Positions 46,034-54,628 of a stretch of 64,000 nt of DNA are shown in pieces. This DNA comes from Umezawaea endophytica (GTDB lineage: Bacteria > Actinomycetota > Actinomycetes > Mycobacteriales > Pseudonocardiaceae): assembly GCF_025061645.1 (NCBI RefSeq), contig NZ_JANYMP010000008.1, forward strand, positions 138,680 to 202,679. The letters run 5' to 3'. Every line of letters starts with the position of its first letter. Position 1 is the first letter of the stretch. The notes below the pieces were generated by a model. That model ran no database searches and was not told the origin of the DNA. It saw only the letters and a program-made list of their open reading frames with translations. The position numbers and the translations under genes were made by a program.

Positions 46034-47023
46034 GTGACCCCCATGCCCACTCAGCACCCGCAGCCGGTGCTCGCCGATTCCGAAGCCGTCGATCTCGCCC
46101 GCGCCGCCGCGCAGGAGGAAGCAGGCCAGGAACGCATCGGCGCGCACGTGGGTGTGCTCGGTGAGGACGAGGTCTCGGTCACCCACCTCTTCGAGGCCAA
46201 CCACGCCGGCTACCACGGCTGGAACTGGGCCGTGACGGTCGCGTTCGCCGGGGAGGGCACGCCGCTCTCGGTGAGCGAGGTCGTGCTGCTGCCCGGCAAC
46301 GAGGCGCTGGTCGCGCCGGACTGGGTGCCGTGGGAGGACCGGGTCCGCGCCGGTGACCTCGGTGTGGGCGACCTCATGCCGACCAGGGCCGACGACCCGC
46401 GGCTCGTGCCCGGCTACCTGGAGTCCGAGGACCCGGCGATCGAGGAGGTCTCGCGCGAGATCGGCCTCGGCCGCGTGCGCGTGCTCGGTCGCAACGGCCG
46501 CCTCGACGCCGCCGAGCGCTGGCACGGCAGCGACTTCGGGCCGCTGAGCGACATGGCCCGCAGCGCGCCCGCGACGTGCGGGAGCTGCGGCTTCTACCAG
46601 CAGATCAAGGGCTCGCTCGGCGCCGCGTTCGGCGTGTGCGCGAACGAGCTGACGCCCGCGGACGGCCGCGTGGTGCACGTCGAGTACGGCTGCGGCGCGC
46701 ACTCCGAGGTCGAGATCGACATGAGCGTCGGCATCCCCGTGTCGGACGTGGTCTACGACGACGCCCAGCTCGACGTGGAGCCGAACGAGGTCCGCCGGGA
46801 GGTCCCGGCCCAGGCCGATGCGCCCGTCGTGGCCGATGCGCCTGCCGTGGCCGATGCGCCTGCCGAGGTCGACGCCGAGACACCCGCCGACGCGCCTGCC
46901 GTGGCCGAAGTCGACATCGAGACGCCCGCGGTGGCCGAAGTCGAGACCGAGGTCCCCGCCCAGGCGGAGGGCGAGGCCCCGGCAGAGACGGCCGAGACCG
47001 GGAACGAGACCGCGACCCAGTGA
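46034..47023 (+). CDS. DUF3027 domain protein with Ala/Pro/Glu-rich tail
   Basis: This 329-residue protein has a DUF3027 core (~residues 10-240): VTHLFEANHAGYHGWNWAV, WVPWEDRVRAGDLGVGDLMP, and a Cys motif (ATCGSCGFYQQIKGSLGAAF, then CANELTPADG and YGCGAHSEVE) that could bind a metal. A ~75-residue acidic ADAPAV/EVPA repeat tail follows. The GTG at 46034 lies six bases after CACAAT, suggesting a leaderless mRNA; ATG 46043 is the alternative. It is coupled to the sacsin-like gene. Confidence 0.8.
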   Translation: MTPMPTQHPQPVLADSEAVDLARAAAQEEAGQERIGAHVGVLGEDEVSVTHLFEANHAGYHGWNWAVTVAFAGEGTPLSVSEVVLLPGNEALVAPDWVPWEDRVRAGDLGVGDLMPTRADDPRLVPGYLESEDPAIEEVSREIGLGRVRVLGRNGRLDAAERWHGSDFGPLSDMARSAPATCGSCGFYQQIKGSLGAAFGVCANELTPADGRVVHVEYGCGAHSEVEIDMSVGIPVSDVVYDDAQLDVEPNEVRREVPAQADAPVVADAPAVADAPAEVDAETPADAPAVAEVDIETPAVAEVETEVPAQAEGEAPAETAETGNETATQ

Positions 47024-47037
47024 CCCAGGAGCCCCCC

Positions 47038-49929
47038 GTGCCTTCGGACCCCTTCGGCACGGAGGCGCTGCGCGACTCGGTGCTGGCCTCCTGGCGAGGT
47101 TCGCCCACCAGGTTCCGCGAGGACGCCAACGCCGAGGAGGACCTGAGGCTCGGCGGCTACCGCGACCGGCTGCTGGTCGAGCTGGCGCAGAACGCCTCCG
47201 ACGCGGCGGGCGGTGAGCCGGGCACGCTGCGGTTGTCCGTTGTGGACGGTGAGCTGCGCGCGGCGAACACCGGTGTGCCGCTGGACGCCGCGGGCGTGAC
47301 GGCGCTCGCGTCGCTGCGGGCGTCCACCAAGAACTCCGGCACCATCGGCCAGTTCGGCGTCGGTTTCGCCGCGGTGCTGGCCGTGACGGACGCCCCGAGG
47401 GTCGTGTCGACGTCCGGCGCGGTCGCCTTCTCCGCCGAGCGCACCCGTGCCGCCGTGCCCGAGTCCGCCGAGGCGCGTGGTGGCGACGTGCCCGTGCTGC
47501 GGCTGGTGTGGCCGAGTGACGAGACCGACGTGCCGGACGGGTTCGCCACCGAGGTCCGGCTGCCGCTGAAGGTGGACGGGGCCGCGCTGCTGGCCGAGTT
47601 CGCCGACCAGGCGGGTGACCTGCTGCTGGCGCTGCCCGGCCTGCGCCGCATCGAGATCGCCGACGCCGTGTGGACGCGCGAGGACGTTTCCGAAGCGGCG
47701 GGCGCGGACGTCGTCGTGCTGCACGGTCCGTCGAGTTCGACCCGCTGGATCCTGCACCGCGTGTCCGGCGAGCTGCCCGCGTCGCTCGTGGCTGGCGTCG
47801 AGACCCGGCCGCAGTGGTCGATCTGCTGGGCGTGGCCGTCCGACGGCGTGCTGACCGACGAGGTGCTGCACGCGCCGACCCCCACCGACGAGCGCCTGTC
47901 GCTGCCCGCGCGGTTGCTGGCGACGCTGCCGGTCGAGCCGTCGCGTCGCCGCGTGCAGCCCGGCCCGGCCGTGGACGCCGTGCTCGCCGAGGCCGCCGCG
48001 CACTACCCGGCGCTGGTGGCGAAGCTGCCCGCCGTGCAACGGACCGCGCTGGTGCCGCTGCCCGGCTTCCCGCTGTCCGAAGTGGACGGTGTGCTGCGCG
48101 ACGGTGTGCTGAAGGCGTTGCGCACGGCCGAGTGGCTGCCGCTCGCCAGCGGCGAGTGGGCCTCACCCGCGAGGGCGAAGGTGCTCGACGCCGGGTCCGA
48201 GGAACTCGTCGAACTGCTGGAAGACGTGATCCCCGGCCTGCTCGACGCCGAACTCACCCTGCCGGAGCACGCGAAGGCGTTGGCGGCGCTGGAGGTCCGG
48301 CGGCTGACCATGCGCGACGTCGTGGACGCGCTGGCGGGCCTGAGCGGCGACCCGGACTGGTGGCGGCGGCTCTACGCCGAGCTGGACCCGATCGCCGAGG
48401 TCGACTCGAAGGTCCGCGAGGACCTGGGCGGTCTGCCGGTCCCGCTGGCGGACGGCCGGATCGTGACGAGCCCGCGCGGCGTGCTGCTGCTGGAGGCCGA
48501 CCAGGAGACGCTGGACCTGCTGGCGGGCGTGGACGTGTCGGGGCTGCGGATCGCGCACCCCGATGCCGTGCACCGGCTGCTGACCCGCCTCGGCGCGGTC
48601 GAGGCCGGGCCGGTGGAACTGCTGGACTCCGAGGCCATCCGCGAGGCCGTGCACCGCAGCGCCGACGAGGTCGACGCGGGCATGGACGGGCACGACCTCG
48701 TGCGCGCCGTGCTGCGCCTGGTCGACCGCTCCGGCACGCGGTCCGGCGACCGGCCGTGGCTCGCGGAACTCGTGCTGCCGGACGGTTCCGGCGACTGGCG
48801 CCGCGCGGACGAGCTGGTGCTGCCGGACTCGGCGCTGCTGGACGTGCTGGAGCCCGACGCCCCGATCGGCGTGCTGGACGCGAAGGTCGCCGAGCAGTGG
48901 CCCCGCTCGGTGCTGACCGCGATCGGCGTGATCGACGGGTTCACCGTGGTCGTGGACGACGACCCGACCGAGCCCGACCACGACCTGGCCGACGAGGGCT
49001 ACTGGTGGGCCGCGTCGCCGGAACCACCGACCCGCGTGGTCGGCATCCGCGACCTGGACCTGGTGGCCCGCGACGCGTGGCCCGCGGCGCTGAAGATGCT
49101 GGCCGCCGACCCGGTGGCGTGGCGTGCGGTGCAGGTCCCGGACGGCTACACCGGCTGGTGGCTCTCGCAGTACGCGACGCTGGATGGCGTGCCGCTGTGC
49201 GACTGGCGGCTGCCGTCCGCCGAGTCGCTGGCAGGCCTCTACGACGTGGTGCCGGACGTCGGGCTGCCCGAGCACGTGCTGGTCGCCGTCGGCGTGCGCA
49301 CCGAGCTGGACGTGCGCGGCGACGACGACGTGAAGGACCTGCTGCGGCGCCTCGGCGACCCGGAGCGGACGCCCGCCGACGCGCTGGTGTTCCAGGCGCA
49401 CGCGGCGCTGGCCGAGGTCGCGCACCTGCTCGACTCCGGCGGGTTCGCCCCGCCGGACCGGGTGCGCGTGCTGACCGGCGCGGCGGCGCCCGCCGACGAC
49501 GTGGTCGTGCTCGACCTGCCGTGGCTGCTCGGCGTGCTGCCCCCGGAGACCGTGCTGGCCGCCGACGGCGGCGCCGACGCGCTGGCCGAGCTGCTCGCGC
49601 TGCCACTCGCGTCGGAGGAGGTCGACGGGACGCCGACCACCGAGGGCGACGCCGTGGCGTGGCACGAGCTGGGCGCTGTCCGGCTGGCCTGCGAACTGCT
49701 CGGGGTGGACCTGCCGGACGGCTCGGTGGTCGTGCACGACGAGCTGCGGGTGACGGTCGACGGGACCGAGCACGAGGTCGCCTGGTGGCTGGTCGACGAC
49801 GTGGTGCACGCCGTCGACACGCCGGAGGGCCTCGCCCGCGCGCTGGCCTGGGTCAGCGACCGCTGGGCCGAGCGGCACGCGTTCGCCGCCCTCATCACCG
49901 ACCCGACGCCGGTCACGCTGCTCGGCTAG
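47038..49929 (+). CDS. Sacsin N-terminal-like ATP-binding protein (GHKL fold)
   Basis: This 963-residue protein begins with an Hsp90/GHKL-type ATPase domain like that in sacsin: LLVELAQNASDAAGG (N-box), LRAANTGVPLD, SLRASTKNSGTIGQFGVGFA (G-box). The remaining ~650 residues are Leu/Val/Asp-rich with no motif I recognise. A chaperone or remodelling role is inferred from the fold. The GTG at 47038 has AGGAG six bases upstream; GTG 47020 overlaps the DUF3027 stop (GTGA) and is the alternative start. Its stop shares CTAG with the convergent DUF2530 gene. Confidence 0.85.
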   Translation: MPSDPFGTEALRDSVLASWRGSPTRFREDANAEEDLRLGGYRDRLLVELAQNASDAAGGEPGTLRLSVVDGELRAANTGVPLDAAGVTALASLRASTKNSGTIGQFGVGFAAVLAVTDAPRVVSTSGAVAFSAERTRAAVPESAEARGGDVPVLRLVWPSDETDVPDGFATEVRLPLKVDGAALLAEFADQAGDLLLALPGLRRIEIADAVWTREDVSEAAGADVVVLHGPSSSTRWILHRVSGELPASLVAGVETRPQWSICWAWPSDGVLTDEVLHAPTPTDERLSLPARLLATLPVEPSRRRVQPGPAVDAVLAEAAAHYPALVAKLPAVQRTALVPLPGFPLSEVDGVLRDGVLKALRTAEWLPLASGEWASPARAKVLDAGSEELVELLEDVIPGLLDAELTLPEHAKALAALEVRRLTMRDVVDALAGLSGDPDWWRRLYAELDPIAEVDSKVREDLGGLPVPLADGRIVTSPRGVLLLEADQETLDLLAGVDVSGLRIAHPDAVHRLLTRLGAVEAGPVELLDSEAIREAVHRSADEVDAGMDGHDLVRAVLRLVDRSGTRSGDRPWLAELVLPDGSGDWRRADELVLPDSALLDVLEPDAPIGVLDAKVAEQWPRSVLTAIGVIDGFTVVVDDDPTEPDHDLADEGYWWAASPEPPTRVVGIRDLDLVARDAWPAALKMLAADPVAWRAVQVPDGYTGWWLSQYATLDGVPLCDWRLPSAESLAGLYDVVPDVGLPEHVLVAVGVRTELDVRGDDDVKDLLRRLGDPERTPADALVFQAHAALAEVAHLLDSGGFAPPDRVRVLTGAAAPADDVVVLDLPWLLGVLPPETVLAADGGADALAELLALPLASEEVDGTPTTEGDAVAWHELGAVRLACELLGVDLPDGSVVVHDELRVTVDGTEHEVAWWLVDDVVHAVDTPEGLARALAWVSDRWAERHAFAALITDPTPVTLLG

Positions 49930-50189
49930 AACCCGGTTTGCGCGCCCCTCGACCCGCGGCGCGACGCGCGGCGCTGCCAGGCGAACAGGCCGTACCCGAT
50001 GATCCCGAGCATCATGCCCGCGAAGCAGGACCACAGCCACAGCGCGTTCGCGCTGTCGAAGACGAGGAAGTAGAGGAAGGCCAGCGCCCACACCGCCGTG
50101 CCGCCGAGGATGGCGGGCACGGGGTCGGCCAGCCGCGCGGGCAGCGGGGGAGGGCTCGGCAGCGAGTCGTGTTCGGACGGTTCGGCCAC
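49926..50189 (-). CDS. DUF2530 small membrane protein
   Basis: This 87-residue protein has two helices (AILGGTAVWALAFLYFLVF and LWLWSCFAGMMLGIIGYGLF) and a basic C-terminus (AWQRRASRRGSRG). It matches the actinobacterial DUF2530 family. The function is unknown. The GTG at 50189 is inferred from the family length. Its stop codon overlaps that of the sacsin-like gene. Confidence 0.8.
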   Translation of the reverse strand: MAEPSEHDSLPSPPPLPARLADPVPAILGGTAVWALAFLYFLVFDSANALWLWSCFAGMMLGIIGYGLFAWQRRASRRGSRGAQTGF

Positions 50190-50266
50190 GTCAGGCAGGC
50201 TACCTCTCGGAAACACTGATCGGGCACGCTCATCGGGCACCGGTCCAGGTACCGATTGGGGTAGAG

Positions 50267-51745
50267 ATGGCCATCCAGGATCCAGCTCCGCGCACGACAC
50301 CGCCGTCGAAGCTCGACGGGTTCTTCAAGATCTCCGAACGGGGCTCGACCGTCGCGCGGGAGCTGCGCGGCGGACTGGTCACGTTCGTGACGATGGCGTA
50401 CATCGTCGTGCTGAACCCGTTGATCCTGGGCAGCTTCGCCGCCGACGACGCCGGGGCCAAGAAGGACGTGCTCGGCGCGATCCTGCCGGTCACCCAGGTC
50501 GCGGCGGTGACGGCGCTGGTCGCGGGCGTGATGACCATCCTCTTCGGCCTGGTCGCGAACCTGCCGTTCGCGATGGCCACCGGGCTGGGCATCAACACGT
50601 TCGTGGCGGTCACGATCGTGCCGCAGATGACCTGGCCCGAGGCGATGGGCCTGGTCGTGCTGAACGGCCTCGTGGTGCTGCTGCTGGTCGTGACCGGTGT
50701 GCGGCAGGCGGTGTTCAACGCCGTGCCGAACGAGCTGAAGGCGGCCATCGCGGTCGGCATCGGCCTGTTCATCTGCTTTATCGGCCTGGTGGACGCGGGT
50801 TTCGTGCGCAGGCTGCCGGACGCCGCGGGCACGACCGTCCCGGTGGGGCTCGGCATCAACGGCTCGATCGCCTCGTGGCCGACGCTGGTGTTCGTGGTGG
50901 GCCTGCTCGTCACCGGGATCCTGTTCGCCCGCAGGGTGAAGGGCGCGATCCTGATCGGCGTGCTGGCCGCGACGGTGCTGTCCGTCGTGGTCGAGGCGAT
51001 CTTCCACGCGGGTCCGTCGAAGGGCGTCAACCCGCTCGGCTGGAACCTCGGCTACCCGGCCCTGCCGACCGAGTTCTTCAGCCTGCCCGACCTGTCGCTC
51101 GTCGGGGACGTCTCGTTCGGCGCGTGGACGCGCGTCCCGGCGATCACCTGCGCGCTGCTGGTGTTCACCCTGGTGCTGACCGACTTCTTCGACACCGTCG
51201 GCACGATGACCGGTCTGGGCAAGGAAGCCGGTCTGATCGACAAGGAGGGCCAGTTGCCCAGCGTCAACAAGGCCCTGTTCGTCGACGGCGTCGGCGCGGT
51301 CGCGGGCGGTGCGGCGTCCTCGTCGTCCAACACCGTGTACATCGAGTCGGCGTCCGGCATCGCCGAGGGCGCGCGGACGGGTCTGGCGAACGTCGTGACC
51401 GGACTGCTGTTCCTCGCGGCGATGTTCCTCACGCCGCTGTACGCGGTGGTCCCGGTCGAGGCGGCGGCGCCCGCGCTGGTCATCGTCGGCGCGCTGATGA
51501 TGATGCAGGTCAAGGAAATCGACTTCGGCGACTTCTCGGTCGCGCTGCCCGCGTTCCTCACCATCGTGGTGATGCCGTTCACCTACTCGATCGCGAACGG
51601 CATCGGCGCGGGCTTCGTCAGCTACGTGCTGCTGCGCGCGCTGACGGGTCGGGCGAAGAGCGTGCACCCGCTCATGTGGGTGGTCGCGGCGGCGTTCGTG
51701 GTGTACTTCGCCATCGGTCCGATCAGGGCCCTTTTCGGGGCGTAA
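50267..51745 (+). CDS. NCS2 family purine permease (AzgA-like guanine/hypoxanthine transporter)
   Basis: This 492-residue membrane protein has ~12-14 helices and family features: RELRGGLVTFVTMAYIVVLN, NLPFAMATGLGINTFVAVTI (TM3 substrate region), VLTDFFDTVGTMTGLGKEAG and SSSSNTVYIESASGIAEGAR. AzgA members import guanine, hypoxanthine or adenine with protons. The ATG at 50267 is preceded by GGGGTAGAG. No purine operator is apparent. A MarR gene follows. Confidence 0.9.
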   Translation: MAIQDPAPRTTPPSKLDGFFKISERGSTVARELRGGLVTFVTMAYIVVLNPLILGSFAADDAGAKKDVLGAILPVTQVAAVTALVAGVMTILFGLVANLPFAMATGLGINTFVAVTIVPQMTWPEAMGLVVLNGLVVLLLVVTGVRQAVFNAVPNELKAAIAVGIGLFICFIGLVDAGFVRRLPDAAGTTVPVGLGINGSIASWPTLVFVVGLLVTGILFARRVKGAILIGVLAATVLSVVVEAIFHAGPSKGVNPLGWNLGYPALPTEFFSLPDLSLVGDVSFGAWTRVPAITCALLVFTLVLTDFFDTVGTMTGLGKEAGLIDKEGQLPSVNKALFVDGVGAVAGGAASSSSNTVYIESASGIAEGARTGLANVVTGLLFLAAMFLTPLYAVVPVEAAAPALVIVGALMMMQVKEIDFGDFSVALPAFLTIVVMPFTYSIANGIGAGFVSYVLLRALTGRAKSVHPLMWVVAAAFVVYFAIGPIRALFGA

Positions 51746-51790
51746 GTCCGGTTCGGCCACTCGGACGGAACGGAGGAACAGATCGTGAGG

Positions 51791-51796
51791 TATGCT
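51791..51796 (+). promoter_or_regulatory. -10 element for a leaderless MarR gene
   Basis: TATGCT lies six bases before GTG 51803, placing the transcription start at or next to the start codon. This favours the 51803 start over an in-frame GTG at 51785. Confidence 0.5.
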
Positions 51797-51802
51797 AACT
51801 AC

Positions 51803-52234
51803 GTGACGGACACCGTGGATGAGCAGGGACTGGCGAGCAGGCTTCGGCTCGCCGTTGTTCGGCTCAACCGCAGGCTCCGCGCGCAGCGCACCAACTCGTC
51901 GATCACCCTCACCCAGGTCTCGGCGCTGTCCACACTGCACAAGTGCGGACCGCTGACCCCCGGCGAACTGGCCGCCAAGGAAGGCGTCCAGCCCCCGTCG
52001 ATGACCAGGGTGATAGCGGCGCTCGAGGAGTTCGGGTTCGCGACCCGCAGACCTCACCCGACCGACGGCCGCCAGGCCATCGTCCAGTTGAGCGACTCCG
52101 GTCTCGCGTTCGTGAACGAAGAAGTCGGCGCCAGGGAAGCCTGGCTCGACAAGCGGTTGGCGGAACTGACGGCGGAGGAGAGGGAACTCCTCTCCCGAGC
52201 GGCGGAGATCATCGACAGGATGGCGGGGCAGTAA
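51803..52234 (+). CDS. MarR family transcriptional regulator
   Basis: This 143-residue winged-helix regulator has SITLTQVSALSTLHKCGPLTPG, a recognition helix in VQPPSMTRVIAALEEFG and the wing RRPHPTDGRQAIVQLS. The downstream MFS gene starts four bases after its stop, so this regulator probably controls that exporter. The position between DUF2530 and TrmH genes echoes mycobacterial Rv0880 (from memory). The start follows the -10 element at 51791. Confidence 0.9.
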   Translation: MTDTVDEQGLASRLRLAVVRLNRRLRAQRTNSSITLTQVSALSTLHKCGPLTPGELAAKEGVQPPSMTRVIAALEEFGFATRRPHPTDGRQAIVQLSDSGLAFVNEEVGAREAWLDKRLAELTAEERELLSRAAEIIDRMAGQ

Positions 52235-52238
52235 CAAG

Positions 52239-53570
52239 GTGCCGGCTTACGCGGGTGGTAGCGAGACGGATCGGGTCGACCGGGACATCGCGCTACCACC
52301 TCCGCGGGAGAAGGCACCGAAGCGCTCCGGCATGTTCGACTCGCTCAAGGTCCGCAACTACCGGTTCTACGCGTCCGGCCAGGTCGTCTCGCTCATCGGC
52401 GTGTGGATGCAGCGCGTCGCGCAGGACTGGCTTGTGCTGGAGCTGTCCGGTGGCAGCCCGGTAGCGCTGGGCATCGCCGCCGCCCTCCAGTTCGCGCCCA
52501 CCCTCGTGTTCTCGCTCTACGCGGGCGTCCTCGCGGATCGGATGGACAAGCGCAGGCTGCTGCTCGTCCTGGAGACCGGCCTCGCGCTGTGCGCGCTGAC
52601 GCTGGGGCTGCTGGACGTCACCGGGCTCGCGGAGCTGTGGCACGTGTACCTGCTGTGCCTGCTGCTCGGCTGCGTGTCGGCGACGGAAACCCCGGTGCGG
52701 CAGTCGTTCGTGATCGAGATGGTCGGCAAGGCCCAGTTGCCGAACGCCGTGGCGCTGAACTCGATGACCTTCAACCTGGCCCGCATGGTGGGTCCGGCGG
52801 TCGCGGGCGTCGGCATCACGCTCATCGGCACCGGCTGGATGTTCCTGATCAACGCGGCGTCGTTCATCGGCGTCATCGGCGGGCTGCTGCTGATGGACGT
52901 CTCCCAGCTCCACCGCTCCGACCCGGTGCCCCGCGAGCGCGGCCAGCTCCGCGAGGGGCTGCGGTACGTGAAGGGGCGCCCGGACCTGGTGATCCTGCTG
53001 GTGCTGGTCTTCTTCATCTCCACGTTCGGCCTGAACTTCTTCCTCACCCTCGCGGTGATGGCGCGCAACGTGTTCGGCGGCAACGCGGACGCGTACGGGC
53101 TGCTGACGACGCTGCTCGCCGTCGGCACCCTCGCCGGGGCGACGCTGGCGGCCAAGCGCAGCACCCGCGGCAAGCCCCGGCTGGGGCTGCTGATCGGCGG
53201 CGCGCTGGCGTTCGGCTTCCTGGAGGTCGCGGCCGGTCTCATGCCGAACCTGCTGACCGTCGGCCTGATGCTGATCCCGGTAGGCATCGCGATGATGACC
53301 TTCACGACCACGGCGAACGCCACCGTGCAGATGTCCGTGGCCCCGGCCATGCGCGGCCGGGTGATGGGGCTCTACATGCTGGTGTTCCTGGGCGGCACGC
53401 CGCTGGGCGGCCCGGTGATGGGCTGGCTGGCCGAGCACTACACCGGCCGGGCCCCGCTGGTGGCGGGTGGTCTGATCTCCATCGTCACGGCGCTGATCGG
53501 CTACGCGGTCCTGGTCCGCCGCGGCGGTCTGGTGCTGCCGAAGTTCCCGGTCCGCACCCGCCGTACGTAA
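52239..53570 (+). CDS. MFS transporter (DHA3/EntS-like exporter)
   Basis: This 443-residue protein has ~12 transmembrane helices and the DHA3 layout: MFDSLKVRNYRFYASGQVVS at the start of TM1, VWMQRVAQDWLVLELSGG, ADRMDKRRLLLVLE (motif A-like), ATETPVRQSFVIEMV and LARMVGPAVAGVGI. Relatives export drugs or siderophores. It is co-transcribed with the MarR gene just upstream. An iron box follows its stop codon rather than preceding the gene. Confidence 0.88.
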   Translation: MPAYAGGSETDRVDRDIALPPPREKAPKRSGMFDSLKVRNYRFYASGQVVSLIGVWMQRVAQDWLVLELSGGSPVALGIAAALQFAPTLVFSLYAGVLADRMDKRRLLLVLETGLALCALTLGLLDVTGLAELWHVYLLCLLLGCVSATETPVRQSFVIEMVGKAQLPNAVALNSMTFNLARMVGPAVAGVGITLIGTGWMFLINAASFIGVIGGLLLMDVSQLHRSDPVPRERGQLREGLRYVKGRPDLVILLVLVFFISTFGLNFFLTLAVMARNVFGGNADAYGLLTTLLAVGTLAGATLAAKRSTRGKPRLGLLIGGALAFGFLEVAAGLMPNLLTVGLMLIPVGIAMMTFTTTANATVQMSVAPAMRGRVMGLYMLVFLGGTPLGGPVMGWLAEHYTGRAPLVAGGLISIVTALIGYAVLVRRGGLVLPKFPVRTRRT

Positions 53571-53640
53571 CCCGCAAGGCCCTGACGTGCGGAGACGAAC
53601 TTCTTCCGCACACTTTCGAGTTGCCTACTTCCCAACCAGG

Positions 53641-53659
53641 AGAGCTTAGGCTAACCTAA
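53641..53659. promoter_or_regulatory. DtxR/IdeR-type iron box
   Basis: This 19-base site matches the iron-box consensus TTAGGTTAGGCTAACCTAA at 16 of 19 positions. Its core CTTAGG-CTAA-CCTAAG is palindromic. TTGCCT lies ~20 bases upstream, so the box could overlap a plus-strand -10. It is 70 bases after the MFS stop and 200 bases from the end of the convergent sod gene, so no conventional gene lies downstream of it. Confidence 0.7.
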
Positions 53660-53695
53660 GTCTCGTCACTTCGTGGTGGGAGTGGCAGTCAGTTC

Positions 53696-53754
53696 GGGAA
53701 CAGACGAGGCCCCGCCCCCGGTCGTACCACTGGGGGCGGGGCCTCGTCGTTCCC
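53696..53754 (+). terminator. Strong 17+6 bp hairpin downstream of the iron box
   Basis: A perfect 17-bp stem (53703-53719 with 53732-53748) is extended by GGGAAC/GTTCCC across one bulged base, with a 12-base loop. There is no U tract. It could end the MFS transcript or a short RNA started at the iron box. Confidence 0.65.
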
Positions 53755-53770
53755 GCTGCGCGGAGGGTGA

Positions 53771-53808
53771 AAAACGCCGAGGCACCGCACTTGGGCGGCA
53801 CCTCGGCG
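53771..53808 (-). terminator. Rho-independent terminator of the superoxide dismutase gene
   Basis: CGCCGAGG pairs with CCTCGGCG (53801-53808), with an inner CCGC/GCGG stem after a 2x2 internal loop. On the minus strand it is followed by TTTTTCACC. It lies ~50 bases past the sod stop. Confidence 0.8.
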
Positions 53809-53858
53809 CTCTGTCGGCAGCGTCAACCTGTCGGAGCATCCACTGCCGAGTCCTTGTT

Positions 53859-54488
53859 TCAGGCGGTGGGCAGCAGCAGACCGTTCTGCCCGGCCCGCGC
53901 CGCCTCGAACCGCGCGTTCACGTCGTCCCAGTTGACGATGTTCCACAGCGCGTTGATGTAGTCCACCTTCAGGTTGCGGTACTGGAGGTAGTACGCGTGC
54001 TCCCAGATGTCGAACGCCAGCAGCGGCGTGGTCGCGATCGACAGGTTGGAGTGGTGGTCCTTCAACTGCTGCGTGATCAACCGCTGCCCGACCGGCTCCC
54101 AGGCGAGGATGCCCCAGCCGGAACCCTGGATCGAGCCCGCCGCCGCGTTGAGCTGCGCGCGCAGCTTGTCGAACGAGCCGAAGAACTCGTCCACCGCCGC
54201 CGCCAGTTCACCGATCGGCTTGTCGCCGCCGTTCGGGCTGAGGTTCTTCCACCACACCTGGTGCAGCGCGTGGCCCGCGAGGTGGAACGCGAGCGTGGTC
54301 TCCAGGCCGACGATCGACGACAGGTTCTCCTTGTCGCGGGCCTCGTCGATCTGCTCGATCGTGTCGTTCGCGCCCTTCACGTACGCGGCGTGGTGCTTGC
54401 CGTGGTGCAGCTCGTTGATCTCGCCGATGATCGCAGGCTCCAGATCGGCGTAGTCGTAATCCAGATCCGGCAGCACGTACGGGGCCAT
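53859..54488 (-). CDS. Superoxide dismutase (Fe/Mn family)
   Basis: This 209-residue cytoplasmic or secreted-like SOD converts superoxide to peroxide and oxygen. Metal ligands are the His in INELHHGKHHAAYVKGAN, the His in AFHLAGHALHQVWWKNLSP, and DIWEHAYYLQY (Asp and His). QGSGWGILAWEP is the active-site Gln region. It closely resembles mycobacterial SodA and has no signal peptide. The upstream region carries Nur-type boxes, which favours an iron form repressed by nickel (sodF-like). Confidence 0.95.
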   Translation of the reverse strand: MAPYVLPDLDYDYADLEPAIIGEINELHHGKHHAAYVKGANDTIEQIDEARDKENLSSIVGLETTLAFHLAGHALHQVWWKNLSPNGGDKPIGELAAAVDEFFGSFDKLRAQLNAAAGSIQGSGWGILAWEPVGQRLITQQLKDHHSNLSIATTPLLAFDIWEHAYYLQYRNLKVDYINALWNIVNWDDVNARFEAARAGQNGLLLPTA

Positions 54489-54509
54489 CGCGCTCTCCCA
54501 TCCAGCTCA

Positions 54510-54543
54510 TTGCAACTGCTTCTTAGTTGCAACCTACTTGCAC
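54510..54543. promoter_or_regulatory. Nur-type operator (three TTGCAA half-sites) upstream of superoxide dismutase
   Basis: TTGCAA at 54510-54515 and 54527-54532, then TTGCAC at 54538-54543. The last two are separated by five bases, which fits the Streptomyces Nur box tTGCaa-N5-ttGCAA as I recall it. The first and second also form an AACT/AGTT inverted repeat. The cluster is 22-55 bases before the SOD start codon. In Streptomyces the Fur-family repressor Nur turns off the iron SOD when nickel is present. Confidence 0.65.
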
Positions 54544-54628
54544 TAAGACCGCTGTGCGAGGGCGGGCCGGATCTTGGGACGACCGAAACCCGGTTGCCCG
54601 CGGTCCTCGTTGCCGGCACGGTCGGCCC

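Noticed and set aside
53703-53748. Attenuator or riboswitch for the superoxide dismutase gene
   Set aside because: The hairpin lies past the 3' end of sod, not in its leader, so it cannot control sod translation.
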